Source of the DNA: Malikia granosa
GTDB taxonomy: Bacteria > Pseudomonadota > Gammaproteobacteria > Burkholderiales > Burkholderiaceae_C
Length of the DNA stretch: 39,339 nucleotides
NCBI RefSeq assembly: GCF_002980595.1
Contig: NZ_PVLQ01000061.1
Span: 1 to 39,339 of the forward strand
Direction of reading: 5' to 3'
The translations under genes and the position numbers were made by a program. The notes below the pieces were generated by a model. It was not told the DNA's origin. It saw only the letters and a program-made list of their open reading frames with translations, and searched no databases. Shown here one piece after another: positions 28,742 through 36,569 of the stretch; positions within the stretch are counted from its first letter, which is position 1, and every line of letters begins with the position of its first letter.

Positions 28742-31417
28742 TCAATGTTGTTCTGAATCCTGGTGTTGACCTTGCTCCAGATGCTGGTATTTTTCGCGCA
28801 GCTTGCTCACCCGGGCGCTGATGCCTTCCAGGTCTTCCAGGCGTTGCATGCAATCCCGTGCCAGTTGCCCCAGCGCCGCATCCCACTCCGAATGCTCAAG
28901 TTGTGCCAGCAGCGCCTGGGCCGCGTCGAACTGCGAATCGGCACTGGGTGCCATGTCCGCCAGTTCCAACAGCAACAGGCTGGCTTCTGCCCATTGACCC
29001 ACCTGTTGGGCTTGCAGGGCTTGTTGTTGCAGTGTTTGTTGCAGCTTTTCTGCAGGGTCTTCGGGATCTTTTGACAAGCCGATGATCCTGGCCGTCGATC
29101 GACGTTTCTTGCTGTGGCGGGAGTTGTCGGCTTTTCTTTCCGCCCGCGTCGCAAGCCACTGTTTCCAGCGCTGCTTCCATGCGGCAGGACTTGCGAGGCG
29201 CAGCAAGCTCTCGCGCATCTTGCCGAGGGAGAACAAGGGTTTCTTGTTGCGCGATTTTTCGCTTCTTCGTATCGATTGCTCGGTGAGCCACATCTCCCAT
29301 TGCAGCTTCCATTTGTCCAGGCTCATGAAGCTGGACAGCTTGCTGCGCGACAGCGTTTCAATGATCAGGCCTTCCATGTAGCCGCTGCCACGGAACAGGG
29401 GAACCTTGTTGACGAACAAGCCCACCGCTTCCGGATCAATTTTTTGCAACAGTCGCTTCGATCGACTGATTTCACCCCGATTCACGGCTTGGGCTTCCAC
29501 CACCAGGAACACCTGGCCGATGGCTTCGATCAGCATTTCTGCGTCGGCGCTCATCAGCAGGGGCGGCAGGTCCACCAGCACATACTCGTACTGTTCGCTC
29601 CACGTCTTTAGCGCCTCGTGCAGCCGGTCGAGTCGCTGCAAGCCTCTGACCCGCTCGTTGCCGATCCCCACCACGCTCACCAGCACGTTGTTGTGGGTGT
29701 AAGGCTTGGGCAGTTCGATGGCATCAGCCTTGCCCGCCAAGTAGTCTGTCAGGCCCGGCCTTAAGTCGTCGAACAAGGCGCTGGGGGCGTAGGAATTGGC
29801 TTCCACCACCAGTACCGAGGAGCCCAGTTGTTGCAGGCAGGCCGCCGTGTCCAGGATGATCGTCGTCGAGCCCCCTTCGGTCTTGACGGGTGAGAAGGCG
29901 TACAGATTGCGCTGGTGCCTGGCCTTGAGCCGGATCAGCGCCGACACGAAACGTCGGGTCTGCTCCTCGGCATAGAGGTCGGTGGCCAGGTCCTCGCGCA
30001 GGATCTGCCAGCCGGCCGCCGGCATGCCCATGATCTTTTCGACTTCGCCCACACCGCGGATGCGGCGGTCGGCCATGTCGATTGCGACTGGCACAGCCAG
30101 CGCCAGGCCGAACGCTGCTGCAATGCAGAGCAGCAGCAGCTTGGTCTTGCCAACGCCCATGGGCAGGTCAGCGGGAAGCGCCGGTGTCACGAGCCGTACC
30201 CAGCCCAGTGCCTGGCTCTCGGTTTCCAGGTAATTCAGGCGGTCGCCGATCTGCTTGAGCCGGGATTCCCTTTCGTTGATGGCTTTCGTCAGCTGCATCG
30301 CCTGCTGGAAGGTCCGGGCGTATTCGGTGGCCTGGCCTTCCAGCTGCTGCAGGGAGCGGCCGATTTCCTCTTCCACCTGCTGTCGCTGGTTCACGGTACT
30401 CAGCAGCCGCAGGCCGAAGTTTTCCTTGGCCTTGCGGTCGAAGCTGTCCTCGCGCTCGCGCAGGCGATCGGTCAGCTTTTGCAGCTCGGCCAATGCCGGT
30501 TCGCGTGCCGGGTGTTTGTCGGCCAGGCCGGCTATGCTCTGGTTGAGTTCCTCTTGCCGCCTTGTCACCTCGGTCCTGAAGGCCGACAAGCCGAGATCCT
30601 GCAGCCTCATCTCCAACAAGGAGCGGCCGATGTCCGTCGGTACTTCGCCGCTTTTCACGAATGCCTGGTAGACCGCTTCGGCACGCACCCGCTCTTCCAC
30701 CGCCGTGGCGTGCTTGGCACGCGCGTTGGCCAGCAGGTTGTCGTAGGGATTGTTGATATTGTCGGTGAAGGTCGTGAGTCCCAGCTTTTCTCCCAGCAGC
30801 ACGCGCTCGCCCTGCATCTCGGTCACTTCCTCGCGCAGCTTGGTCGCTGTCTCCTGCAGCATGTTCAGCCGTTCGGCAGAGCCGTAGATCTGCTCGCTCT
30901 TGCTGGTTTCCAGGAAGGACGCCATCACGGCGTTGATCAATTCGTGCAGATAGGGCTTGACCTTCTCGTCCCCTTCGAGGCTGACACGAACCATGTAGGT
31001 GTCGGGAATCGGCTTGACGTTGATGGCTTTTTGCAGCCTCTCGATATAGCGCCGCTCCGTCAGGGCGGGAGGCTTGGTGTCTATGCCCCGTTCGCGCATC
31101 TTCTGCAAGGCGGCCAGCAGCACGTCGTAGCGCACCACTGTCTGCGACAGCTGATTCACATATTCGCGGTATTGCGAGTTTGATTGCAGTTCCAGTTCTG
31201 CATCGGTCTGAACGCTCTTCATGTAGCGTGGCGCGACATGGAACACGGCTTCCACCTGGTACGAGCTCTGGCCCTTGATGAAGACCAGGGGCAGGCTCAG
31301 CAGGATGACTAGCGCCCACACCACCATGCTGATGCGGCGGTGGTTCTTCAGGCTCTGCAGGAGATTGATGCTGACACCAGGCTGTGTCTGGACATCTATG
31401 GGGCTTGTATCGCTCAT
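28742..31417 (-). CDS. Wzz/GumC-type chain-length protein with degenerate BY-kinase domain
   Basis: 891 residues from ATG 31417, two nt after the upstream stop; a GTG at 31450 would add 11 residues. Layout: TM1 about 33-49, Wzz domain, long periplasmic coiled coil (about 190-410), TM2 about 427-447, then a cytoplasmic BY-kinase-like domain (about 480-690) and a 200-residue basic and helical, TPR-like tail. The usual Walker A SPGPGEGKSTT reads SPVKTEGGSTT: the nucleotide-binding Lys is Gly516. The A' motif is VLVVEAN instead of DAD. The C-terminal Tyr cluster is absent. It therefore probably sets chain length with Wza but cannot act as a tyrosine kinase. Confidence 0.88.
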   Translation of the reverse strand: MSDTSPIDVQTQPGVSINLLQSLKNHRRISMVVWALVILLSLPLVFIKGQSSYQVEAVFHVAPRYMKSVQTDAELELQSNSQYREYVNQLSQTVVRYDVLLAALQKMRERGIDTKPPALTERRYIERLQKAINVKPIPDTYMVRVSLEGDEKVKPYLHELINAVMASFLETSKSEQIYGSAERLNMLQETATKLREEVTEMQGERVLLGEKLGLTTFTDNINNPYDNLLANARAKHATAVEERVRAEAVYQAFVKSGEVPTDIGRSLLEMRLQDLGLSAFRTEVTRRQEELNQSIAGLADKHPAREPALAELQKLTDRLREREDSFDRKAKENFGLRLLSTVNQRQQVEEEIGRSLQQLEGQATEYARTFQQAMQLTKAINERESRLKQIGDRLNYLETESQALGWVRLVTPALPADLPMGVGKTKLLLLCIAAAFGLALAVPVAIDMADRRIRGVGEVEKIMGMPAAGWQILREDLATDLYAEEQTRRFVSALIRLKARHQRNLYAFSPVKTEGGSTTIILDTAACLQQLGSSVLVVEANSYAPSALFDDLRPGLTDYLAGKADAIELPKPYTHNNVLVSVVGIGNERVRGLQRLDRLHEALKTWSEQYEYVLVDLPPLLMSADAEMLIEAIGQVFLVVEAQAVNRGEISRSKRLLQKIDPEAVGLFVNKVPLFRGSGYMEGLIIETLSRSKLSSFMSLDKWKLQWEMWLTEQSIRRSEKSRNKKPLFSLGKMRESLLRLASPAAWKQRWKQWLATRAERKADNSRHSKKRRSTARIIGLSKDPEDPAEKLQQTLQQQALQAQQVGQWAEASLLLLELADMAPSADSQFDAAQALLAQLEHSEWDAALGQLARDCMQRLEDLEGISARVSKLREKYQHLEQGQHQDSEQH

Positions 31418-31419
31418 GG

Positions 31420-33753
31420 TCAGGTAGTGGCGCGGGTGTCTTGCCGGCACGAAAAATCAGGTCGCTGGTAGACCTGAATGAGACTTGTCAATTCGAAGTT
31501 CAACTCATCCAGCATATTCTGGACCGGCTGCAGTGGGTACTTGGTCAGACTGGCTTCGAGCCACTGGCAGCGTTGCAGCAGGCGGTTGGCCCCCACGGTC
31601 GCGGCGCAGCCCTTGAGTGCATGGATCATGTCCAGTGTCGCCTTCGACTGCCCCTGGGCCAGCAGGTCAGCCATGGTTTCCGCGTCGCTTGCGTGCTGAA
31701 CCAGCAGCTGTTCCAGCGCCCGTTCCAGCGCGCCGGCACATCCGAGGAAGCGGGGCAGGGCATTGTCAACGTCGATTCCGGCCTCTTGCCAGGCTTGCAG
31801 GCGGTCTGCTCCGACAGTCCCATCGATGGCCGTGGTCTGGTGCTGCGTTGGCTCGGCCCTGCGTGGCCGCAGCCAGCGCGTCAGCGTGCCCCACAACTGG
31901 TCCGGGTCGATAGGCTTGGACAGGAAATCATTCATGCCAGCGGCCAGGCATCGAGTCTGCTCGATGTCAAGCGCGCCGGCTGACAAGGCCACTACCGGCA
32001 CAGTCCAGCCGCTGGCACGCAAAGCGCGGGTGGCAGCCAGTCCGTCCATGACCGGCATGTGCACATCCATCAACACCAGTTCGGGCGTAGGGAGGGTTGC
32101 ATCGAGCCAATCGAGCAGCTCCTGGCCGTCCCTGGCCAGCAGTACCTCGATGCCAGCCCGCTCCAGCAGACCGACGATGACGTCGCGGTTGATCGGCATG
32201 TCCTCTGCCACGGCGACCCGCGCCCCACGAAATTCTCCGGGAACTTCCCCGTTCTGGCTGTCGCTGGCTGCCGATGGACGGTCTGCCAAGGCGTCCAGCA
32301 GACTCATCGGGGTCAGAGGGCGAGTGATGATCCTCAGCCTGGGCGATGGTGGCGTGCGCTGGCGCAATTGGGCCGCCTCCAGGGCATCGGCAAGCAGCAG
32401 GGTCGGCTCCTCGGCAGCCAAGGCTTCGGGCCAGTTCGATGCTGCCGATCCGGCCAGATCCACGATGCGGGCGCGCATCGTCGTCGCAGGCAGGTCCCCG
32501 AGGCTGATGTCCAGGGCTTCAGCCCCTACGGCATGCAGCATTTGCTGCAAGGCCCGTCGGGTCAGGGGCCGGTCTGCGTTGATGCCCACCACGCCCAGAG
32601 CTGGCTTGGGCATCGGGGCTGTCGTCGAGAAGCCTTGCAAGGGCAGACGTAGCGTGAAGCAGCTGCCCACGCCTATCCTGCTGCAGGCTTGCAGCTCGCC
32701 GTTCATGCCGTGCGCCAGTTGACGTGCAATCGCGAGGCCAAGTCCCGTGCCGCCAAAGCGGCGCGTGGTATGGCTGTCGGCCTGAGTGAAGGGTTGGAAC
32801 AGCCGGGTCAGCGTGGCATCGTCCAGCCCTGGACCGGTATCTTTTACGGCAAGCTGCAAGACCCGCCTCCCTTGGTCCTCTGCCCAGCCGATTTCAAGCG
32901 CCACTCCGCCTTTGGCGGTGAATTTCACGGCATTCCCAAGCAGATTGGTCAAAATCTGCTGCAAGCGCAGGCGGTCGCCCACCAGCCAGCGCGGCACATC
33001 GGGGTCGAGCAGGAAAGCGATTTCCAGCGGCTTGCCCAGTGCCAGGTGGGAAACGATGGCAGCCAGTTCGTCCAGCAGTTCCCATAGGTCGAACGGCGCC
33101 CATTCATAAGCCATCTTGCCCGACTCGATGCGTGCGGCATCCAGCAGGTCGTTGAGCGTGCGCAGCAGGGTCTGGCCGGAACGGGCAATCTTGTCCAGCC
33201 GCTGCCTTGTTTGTGCTGGCAACTCGTCCATCAGGCACAGCTGCGTCAGTCCCAGGATGCCATTGAGCGGCGTGCGCAGTTCGTGGCTCACATTGGCTAG
33301 CAGGGCACTCTTGGCCTGGTTGGCCTCTTCTGCTGCTGCGCGTGCCGCTTCCCGGGCGGCAGCCTGTTCGCGTTGCAGCGTGACATCCTCGAAAAAGTGG
33401 ATGTAGAGCTGTTCCTCGGCTTGCACCGATGACAACTCCAGCCACTGGACGGCATCACTGGCCGAGGGCAGGCGCAGGACCGAGTGGCATACCCCCTGTT
33501 CCTGCAGCAGCCGGAAATGCGGCTCGACATCGGCGCTGCCGCCGGTCTGCAGCAAGCGGTCCAGTGCCTGGGCCTGCAACTCCTTCCGCGAGCGGCGCAG
33601 AATGTTCAGCCCAGCCCGGTTGCAGCGCTGCACCAGCCACTGGTGGTCGGTTTCCAGGATGCCACTGAGCGCATAGTCGAAATGCAGGCGCGCCGTTCGC
33701 TCAAGAGCCGCCGTGGACGGCTTCGCTTCACGCGCGTCAAGCGGCGCTGGCAT
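31420..33753 (-). CDS. Hybrid sensor histidine kinase (PAS-HisKA-HATPase-REC-like-REC-Hpt)
   Basis: 777 residues from ATG 33753, which overlaps the previous gene by 17 nt; an upstream start at 33837 would overlap by about 100. No membrane segment, so it is cytoplasmic. PAS-like domain about 20-130, coiled coil, HisKA with His157 (SHELRTPL), HATPase with NLLGNAVKF, DTGPGL and GGTGLGLA, a degenerate receiver-like stretch (about 395-515), a full receiver with Asp563 (LVLMDVHMP) and LSKPI, and a C-terminal Hpt domain with His711 (IHALKGCAATVG). The Hpt could pass phosphate to the neighbouring REC-PP2C protein or the OmpR-type regulator. Confidence 0.92.
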   Translation of the reverse strand: MPAPLDAREAKPSTAALERTARLHFDYALSGILETDHQWLVQRCNRAGLNILRRSRKELQAQALDRLLQTGGSADVEPHFRLLQEQGVCHSVLRLPSASDAVQWLELSSVQAEEQLYIHFFEDVTLQREQAAAREAARAAAEEANQAKSALLANVSHELRTPLNGILGLTQLCLMDELPAQTRQRLDKIARSGQTLLRTLNDLLDAARIESGKMAYEWAPFDLWELLDELAAIVSHLALGKPLEIAFLLDPDVPRWLVGDRLRLQQILTNLLGNAVKFTAKGGVALEIGWAEDQGRRVLQLAVKDTGPGLDDATLTRLFQPFTQADSHTTRRFGGTGLGLAIARQLAHGMNGELQACSRIGVGSCFTLRLPLQGFSTTAPMPKPALGVVGINADRPLTRRALQQMLHAVGAEALDISLGDLPATTMRARIVDLAGSAASNWPEALAAEEPTLLLADALEAAQLRQRTPPSPRLRIITRPLTPMSLLDALADRPSAASDSQNGEVPGEFRGARVAVAEDMPINRDVIVGLLERAGIEVLLARDGQELLDWLDATLPTPELVLMDVHMPVMDGLAATRALRASGWTVPVVALSAGALDIEQTRCLAAGMNDFLSKPIDPDQLWGTLTRWLRPRRAEPTQHQTTAIDGTVGADRLQAWQEAGIDVDNALPRFLGCAGALERALEQLLVQHASDAETMADLLAQGQSKATLDMIHALKGCAATVGANRLLQRCQWLEASLTKYPLQPVQNMLDELNFELTSLIQVYQRPDFSCRQDTRATT

Positions 33754-36211
33754 GCGTGGTGTTGGCGAAGCATTTGAACATGCGTATCGCAGCCAGTCCC
33801 GGCATCGGGTCGTTGTACTCCACCCAGTCCACGGCATTTTCTATGATGTAGAGGCCGAAGCCGCCAAAGCTGTTGCCACTGAAATCCGGGTTGGGAGGCT
33901 TGTTGGGCACGAAAGTGTGGCCTTCGTGGATCAGCTCGACCGAGACGCCTTGCTCGCTACGCTTGAGCACGGCGGTCAGCGGGGCCTTCTTCAGTTTTTC
34001 CGGTGTGTGCCGGACGATGTTGGTGGCAGCCTCGAAGGCTGCCAGTACCAGCATCTGGGTGTCCTCCTCGGGCATGTTGTCGCACATGGCTTCAATGCTG
34101 CAGCGCAGCGGCGTGAGTTTGTTCAGTTCTCGTGGCAGGTCGAGATGCTGCTCGGCGCATACCGCACCCTGGTCGAAGCAGGTTTGCTCGTCGGCCGGGG
34201 TGAATTTCAGCGCCACCACGGTGCTGTCGTCGCGTGTCACGCTGAAGTCGGTGTGGTCATGCACCACGCTGCGCAGGGAGTTGACCACCATGGTCGGATA
34301 GGCGGCCTTGGCGATGCCTGTCTTCAGCAGTGTCTTGATGCGTTCCATGCCGAATTGCTCGCCCTGCTGGTTGACCGATTCCGACAAGCCATCCGAAAAC
34401 AGCAGCAGCGTGTCACCTTCGTGCATCGGCGTATGGTGTTCGACGTACTGCTCGTCAGGCAGCACGCCCATCGGCAGGTTTTCTCCCAGCAGCTCCAGCA
34501 CGTCGCCGGTGTCCGTGCGCGCCAGCAGGGTAGGCGTGTGCCCGGCATTGACCCAAGTGATGCAGTTGTTCTGCCGGTTCGCGCGCAACAGGGTCAGCGT
34601 GACGAAGCTCCCCAGATGCTGCAGTTCTTGCATCAGATCGGCATGCATGGTGTTTGCAATCGCCTGCACTGACGGAGGAACACCCGTGAACTGCTGGTTG
34701 GTCATCAGCTTGACGAGAGCCTGGTCGTAAGCGCTCTTCACTCCGGCGGCAATCAGGGCGGCGGCGATCCCCTTGCCCATCACGTCGCCGGTCAGCAGAT
34801 CCACCGTGTGGTCGTCAAAGCGCTGGAAGTGGTAGAAGTCACCGGCGATGCCTTCCGAGCCTTCGCTGTGGCAGGCCAGTGAAATCCCGCGCAGATTCTG
34901 CGGCGGCAGACCAAACAGCAGGTGGTTCTGGATGTCGGCAGCGATCTGCATCTGGTTCTGTTGTGCTTCGATCAGCTGCTGCTTGGCCAGAATGCGGTCC
35001 GTGATGTTGGTGCGGATTGCCAGGAAGCTGACCGGATTGCCTTCCTTGTCCAGCCAGGGAACGATGGTGCTGGAGACCCAGTAAACATGACCATCCTTGG
35101 CGCGGTTGGCAATTTCACCCGTCCAGGTCTTCCCGCTGTAAATTGTGTTCAGCATCTCGGCATAGAACTCGTCCGGATGCAGGCCCGACTTGATGATCCG
35201 GTGGTTCTGTCCCAGCAGTTCTTCTTCCGTGTAGCCCGATGTCGCGCAGAACTTGCTGTTGACGTAGGTGATGATGCCTTCCCGGTTGGAGATGCTGACC
35301 AGGGCGTGCTCGTCCAGTGCGTGCTTTTGCAAGGTCAGCTCCTGCAGCAGGCTTTCGCGGGCTTCTTCGGCGACACGCTTTTGCTGTCGCAGCTGCAGCT
35401 GACTCGAAATGTCGCGCAGACCCAGCAGATGAAAGGAGCGGCCGTCCTGGTCGGTGAAGGGGCGCACCGAGGCGGCCATCGACAGCACCGTGCCGTCCTT
35501 GGCGTTGAGACAGCAATCGAACAGGAACTGGTTGGTCAATACCTTCTCCGAAGGTATGGCATGGCCGTCCAGCGTGGTCAGACCCAGCGAGCACAAGGAC
35601 AGCCCTATCAGCGTTCCAAACATCGGCGACAGCAGCGCCTGCCCGTACTGGTTGGCCTTGACGATCGACTGTCTGTGGTCGATCACCAACTTCACCTCGT
35701 TCGGATTGTCAAAGATCGCTTCCAGCATGCTGCTGTTCTGCGCCAGCTGTTCCAGCGACTCACGCAGCTGGCGCTGGTAGAGCTCGCTCTCGCGCCGCAA
35801 ATGCTCGCGTTCCAGCGCATTGAGCACCCGGACTTTCAGGATGTCGGCATTGATCGGCTTGTGCAAGAAGTCCACGGCACCCAGGGCCAAGCCACGGATA
35901 TGCGATTCGTGGTCTGTCATGGCGGTGACGAAGATGATCGGAATGTCGCGGGTGTCAGGGTCTGCTTGCAGGCGCTCGGCAACCTCGAAACCATCCATGC
36001 CCGGCATCATCACGTCGAGCAACAGCAGCTGTGGCCGGTGTTGCCGGGTCAGCGCGATGGCATCGGGACCGTTGCCCGCTTCCAGTACCTGGACACTCTT
36101 TTTCAATACCGACGAGGCGATCAGGCGGATGGTCGGGGTGTCATCAACGATCAGGACCGTCATGTCGTTCAGGGCCATACGGTCGAGCGGAGCGGGCGCG
36201 ATAGCGGTCAT
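33737..36211 (-). CDS. REC-PAS-PAS-PP2C phosphatase with C-terminal RsbW-like domain (partner switch)
   Basis: 824 residues. Receiver (17-135) with phosphoacceptor Asp66 (LLLLDVMMP), coiled coil, two PAS domains (about 170-290 and 310-425; the second is canonical, ITYVNSKFCATSGYTEEEL), a SpoIIE/PP2C serine phosphatase (about 440-660; metal-site Asps in AGDFYHF, TGDVMGKG and LFSDGLSES), and an HATPase domain of RsbW type (about 690-815; EAATNIVRHT, FGGFGLYII). The G1-box Asp seems to be His (LIHEGHTF), so kinase activity may be weak. The order matches HsbR of Pseudomonas; SypE of Vibrio fischeri has a related set. The likely substrate is the STAS protein encoded 11 nt upstream. Confidence 0.92.
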   Translation of the reverse strand: MTAIAPAPLDRMALNDMTVLIVDDTPTIRLIASSVLKKSVQVLEAGNGPDAIALTRQHRPQLLLLDVMMPGMDGFEVAERLQADPDTRDIPIIFVTAMTDHESHIRGLALGAVDFLHKPINADILKVRVLNALEREHLRRESELYQRQLRESLEQLAQNSSMLEAIFDNPNEVKLVIDHRQSIVKANQYGQALLSPMFGTLIGLSLCSLGLTTLDGHAIPSEKVLTNQFLFDCCLNAKDGTVLSMAASVRPFTDQDGRSFHLLGLRDISSQLQLRQQKRVAEEARESLLQELTLQKHALDEHALVSISNREGIITYVNSKFCATSGYTEEELLGQNHRIIKSGLHPDEFYAEMLNTIYSGKTWTGEIANRAKDGHVYWVSSTIVPWLDKEGNPVSFLAIRTNITDRILAKQQLIEAQQNQMQIAADIQNHLLFGLPPQNLRGISLACHSEGSEGIAGDFYHFQRFDDHTVDLLTGDVMGKGIAAALIAAGVKSAYDQALVKLMTNQQFTGVPPSVQAIANTMHADLMQELQHLGSFVTLTLLRANRQNNCITWVNAGHTPTLLARTDTGDVLELLGENLPMGVLPDEQYVEHHTPMHEGDTLLLFSDGLSESVNQQGEQFGMERIKTLLKTGIAKAAYPTMVVNSLRSVVHDHTDFSVTRDDSTVVALKFTPADEQTCFDQGAVCAEQHLDLPRELNKLTPLRCSIEAMCDNMPEEDTQMLVLAAFEAATNIVRHTPEKLKKAPLTAVLKRSEQGVSVELIHEGHTFVPNKPPNPDFSGNSFGGFGLYIIENAVDWVEYNDPMPGLAAIRMFKCFANTTHASAA

Positions 36212-36222
36212 TGCATTGGGCC

Positions 36223-36561
36223 TTACGCTTGGGCCAGGGCCTCTTCGAGCGTGTTGTAGATGGCAAAGATACGGTGCATGCGCACCAGCTCGAACAGCGC
36301 GCGCACCGGCTTGTTCATACCGATCAGCATCAACTGGCTTTGCTTGTTGTTCATGCTGCGCAGGCAGGACAGCAGCGCACCCAGGCCCGAGCTGTCCACG
36401 AACTTCAGTGCCTGCATGTCGACCACTGCCAGTTCGTGGGCATCCAGCAAGGGCTGGATCAGCTTCTTGAATTCCGGTGCGTTGCCGGCATCGAGATGCT
36501 CGGATTCGATGGCGATCAGGATACCGGCTTTGTTCGTCAAGGATTGGGTTTTGAGTTGCAT
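36223..36561 (-). CDS. STAS-domain anti-sigma-factor-antagonist-like protein
   Basis: 112 residues from ATG 36561; GTG 36573, overlapping the previous stop as GTGA, is an equally possible start and adds four residues. A single STAS domain: the canonical VVDMQALKFVDSSGLGALL places the phosphorylatable Ser at residue 57. It resembles RsbV, HsbA and SypA. The next gene encodes a PP2C/RsbW-like protein, so its phosphorylation state is probably the output of the switch. No sigma factor gene is in the window; the target could be a polysaccharide enzyme or an anti-sigma factor elsewhere. Confidence 0.92.
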   Translation of the reverse strand: MQLKTQSLTNKAGILIAIESEHLDAGNAPEFKKLIQPLLDAHELAVVDMQALKFVDSSGLGALLSCLRSMNNKQSQLMLIGMNKPVRALFELVRMHRIFAIYNTLEEALAQA

Positions 36562-36569
36562 GGTCTTCG

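Noticed and set aside
29915-31183. Plus-strand open frame opposite the GumC-like gene
   Set aside because: No domain motifs and no start context; it covers the coiled-coil region of the real gene.
34922-36259. Plus-strand open frame opposite the PP2C/HATPase gene
   Set aside because: The minus-strand frame has unmistakable REC, PAS and PP2C motifs; the plus frame is a composition shadow.
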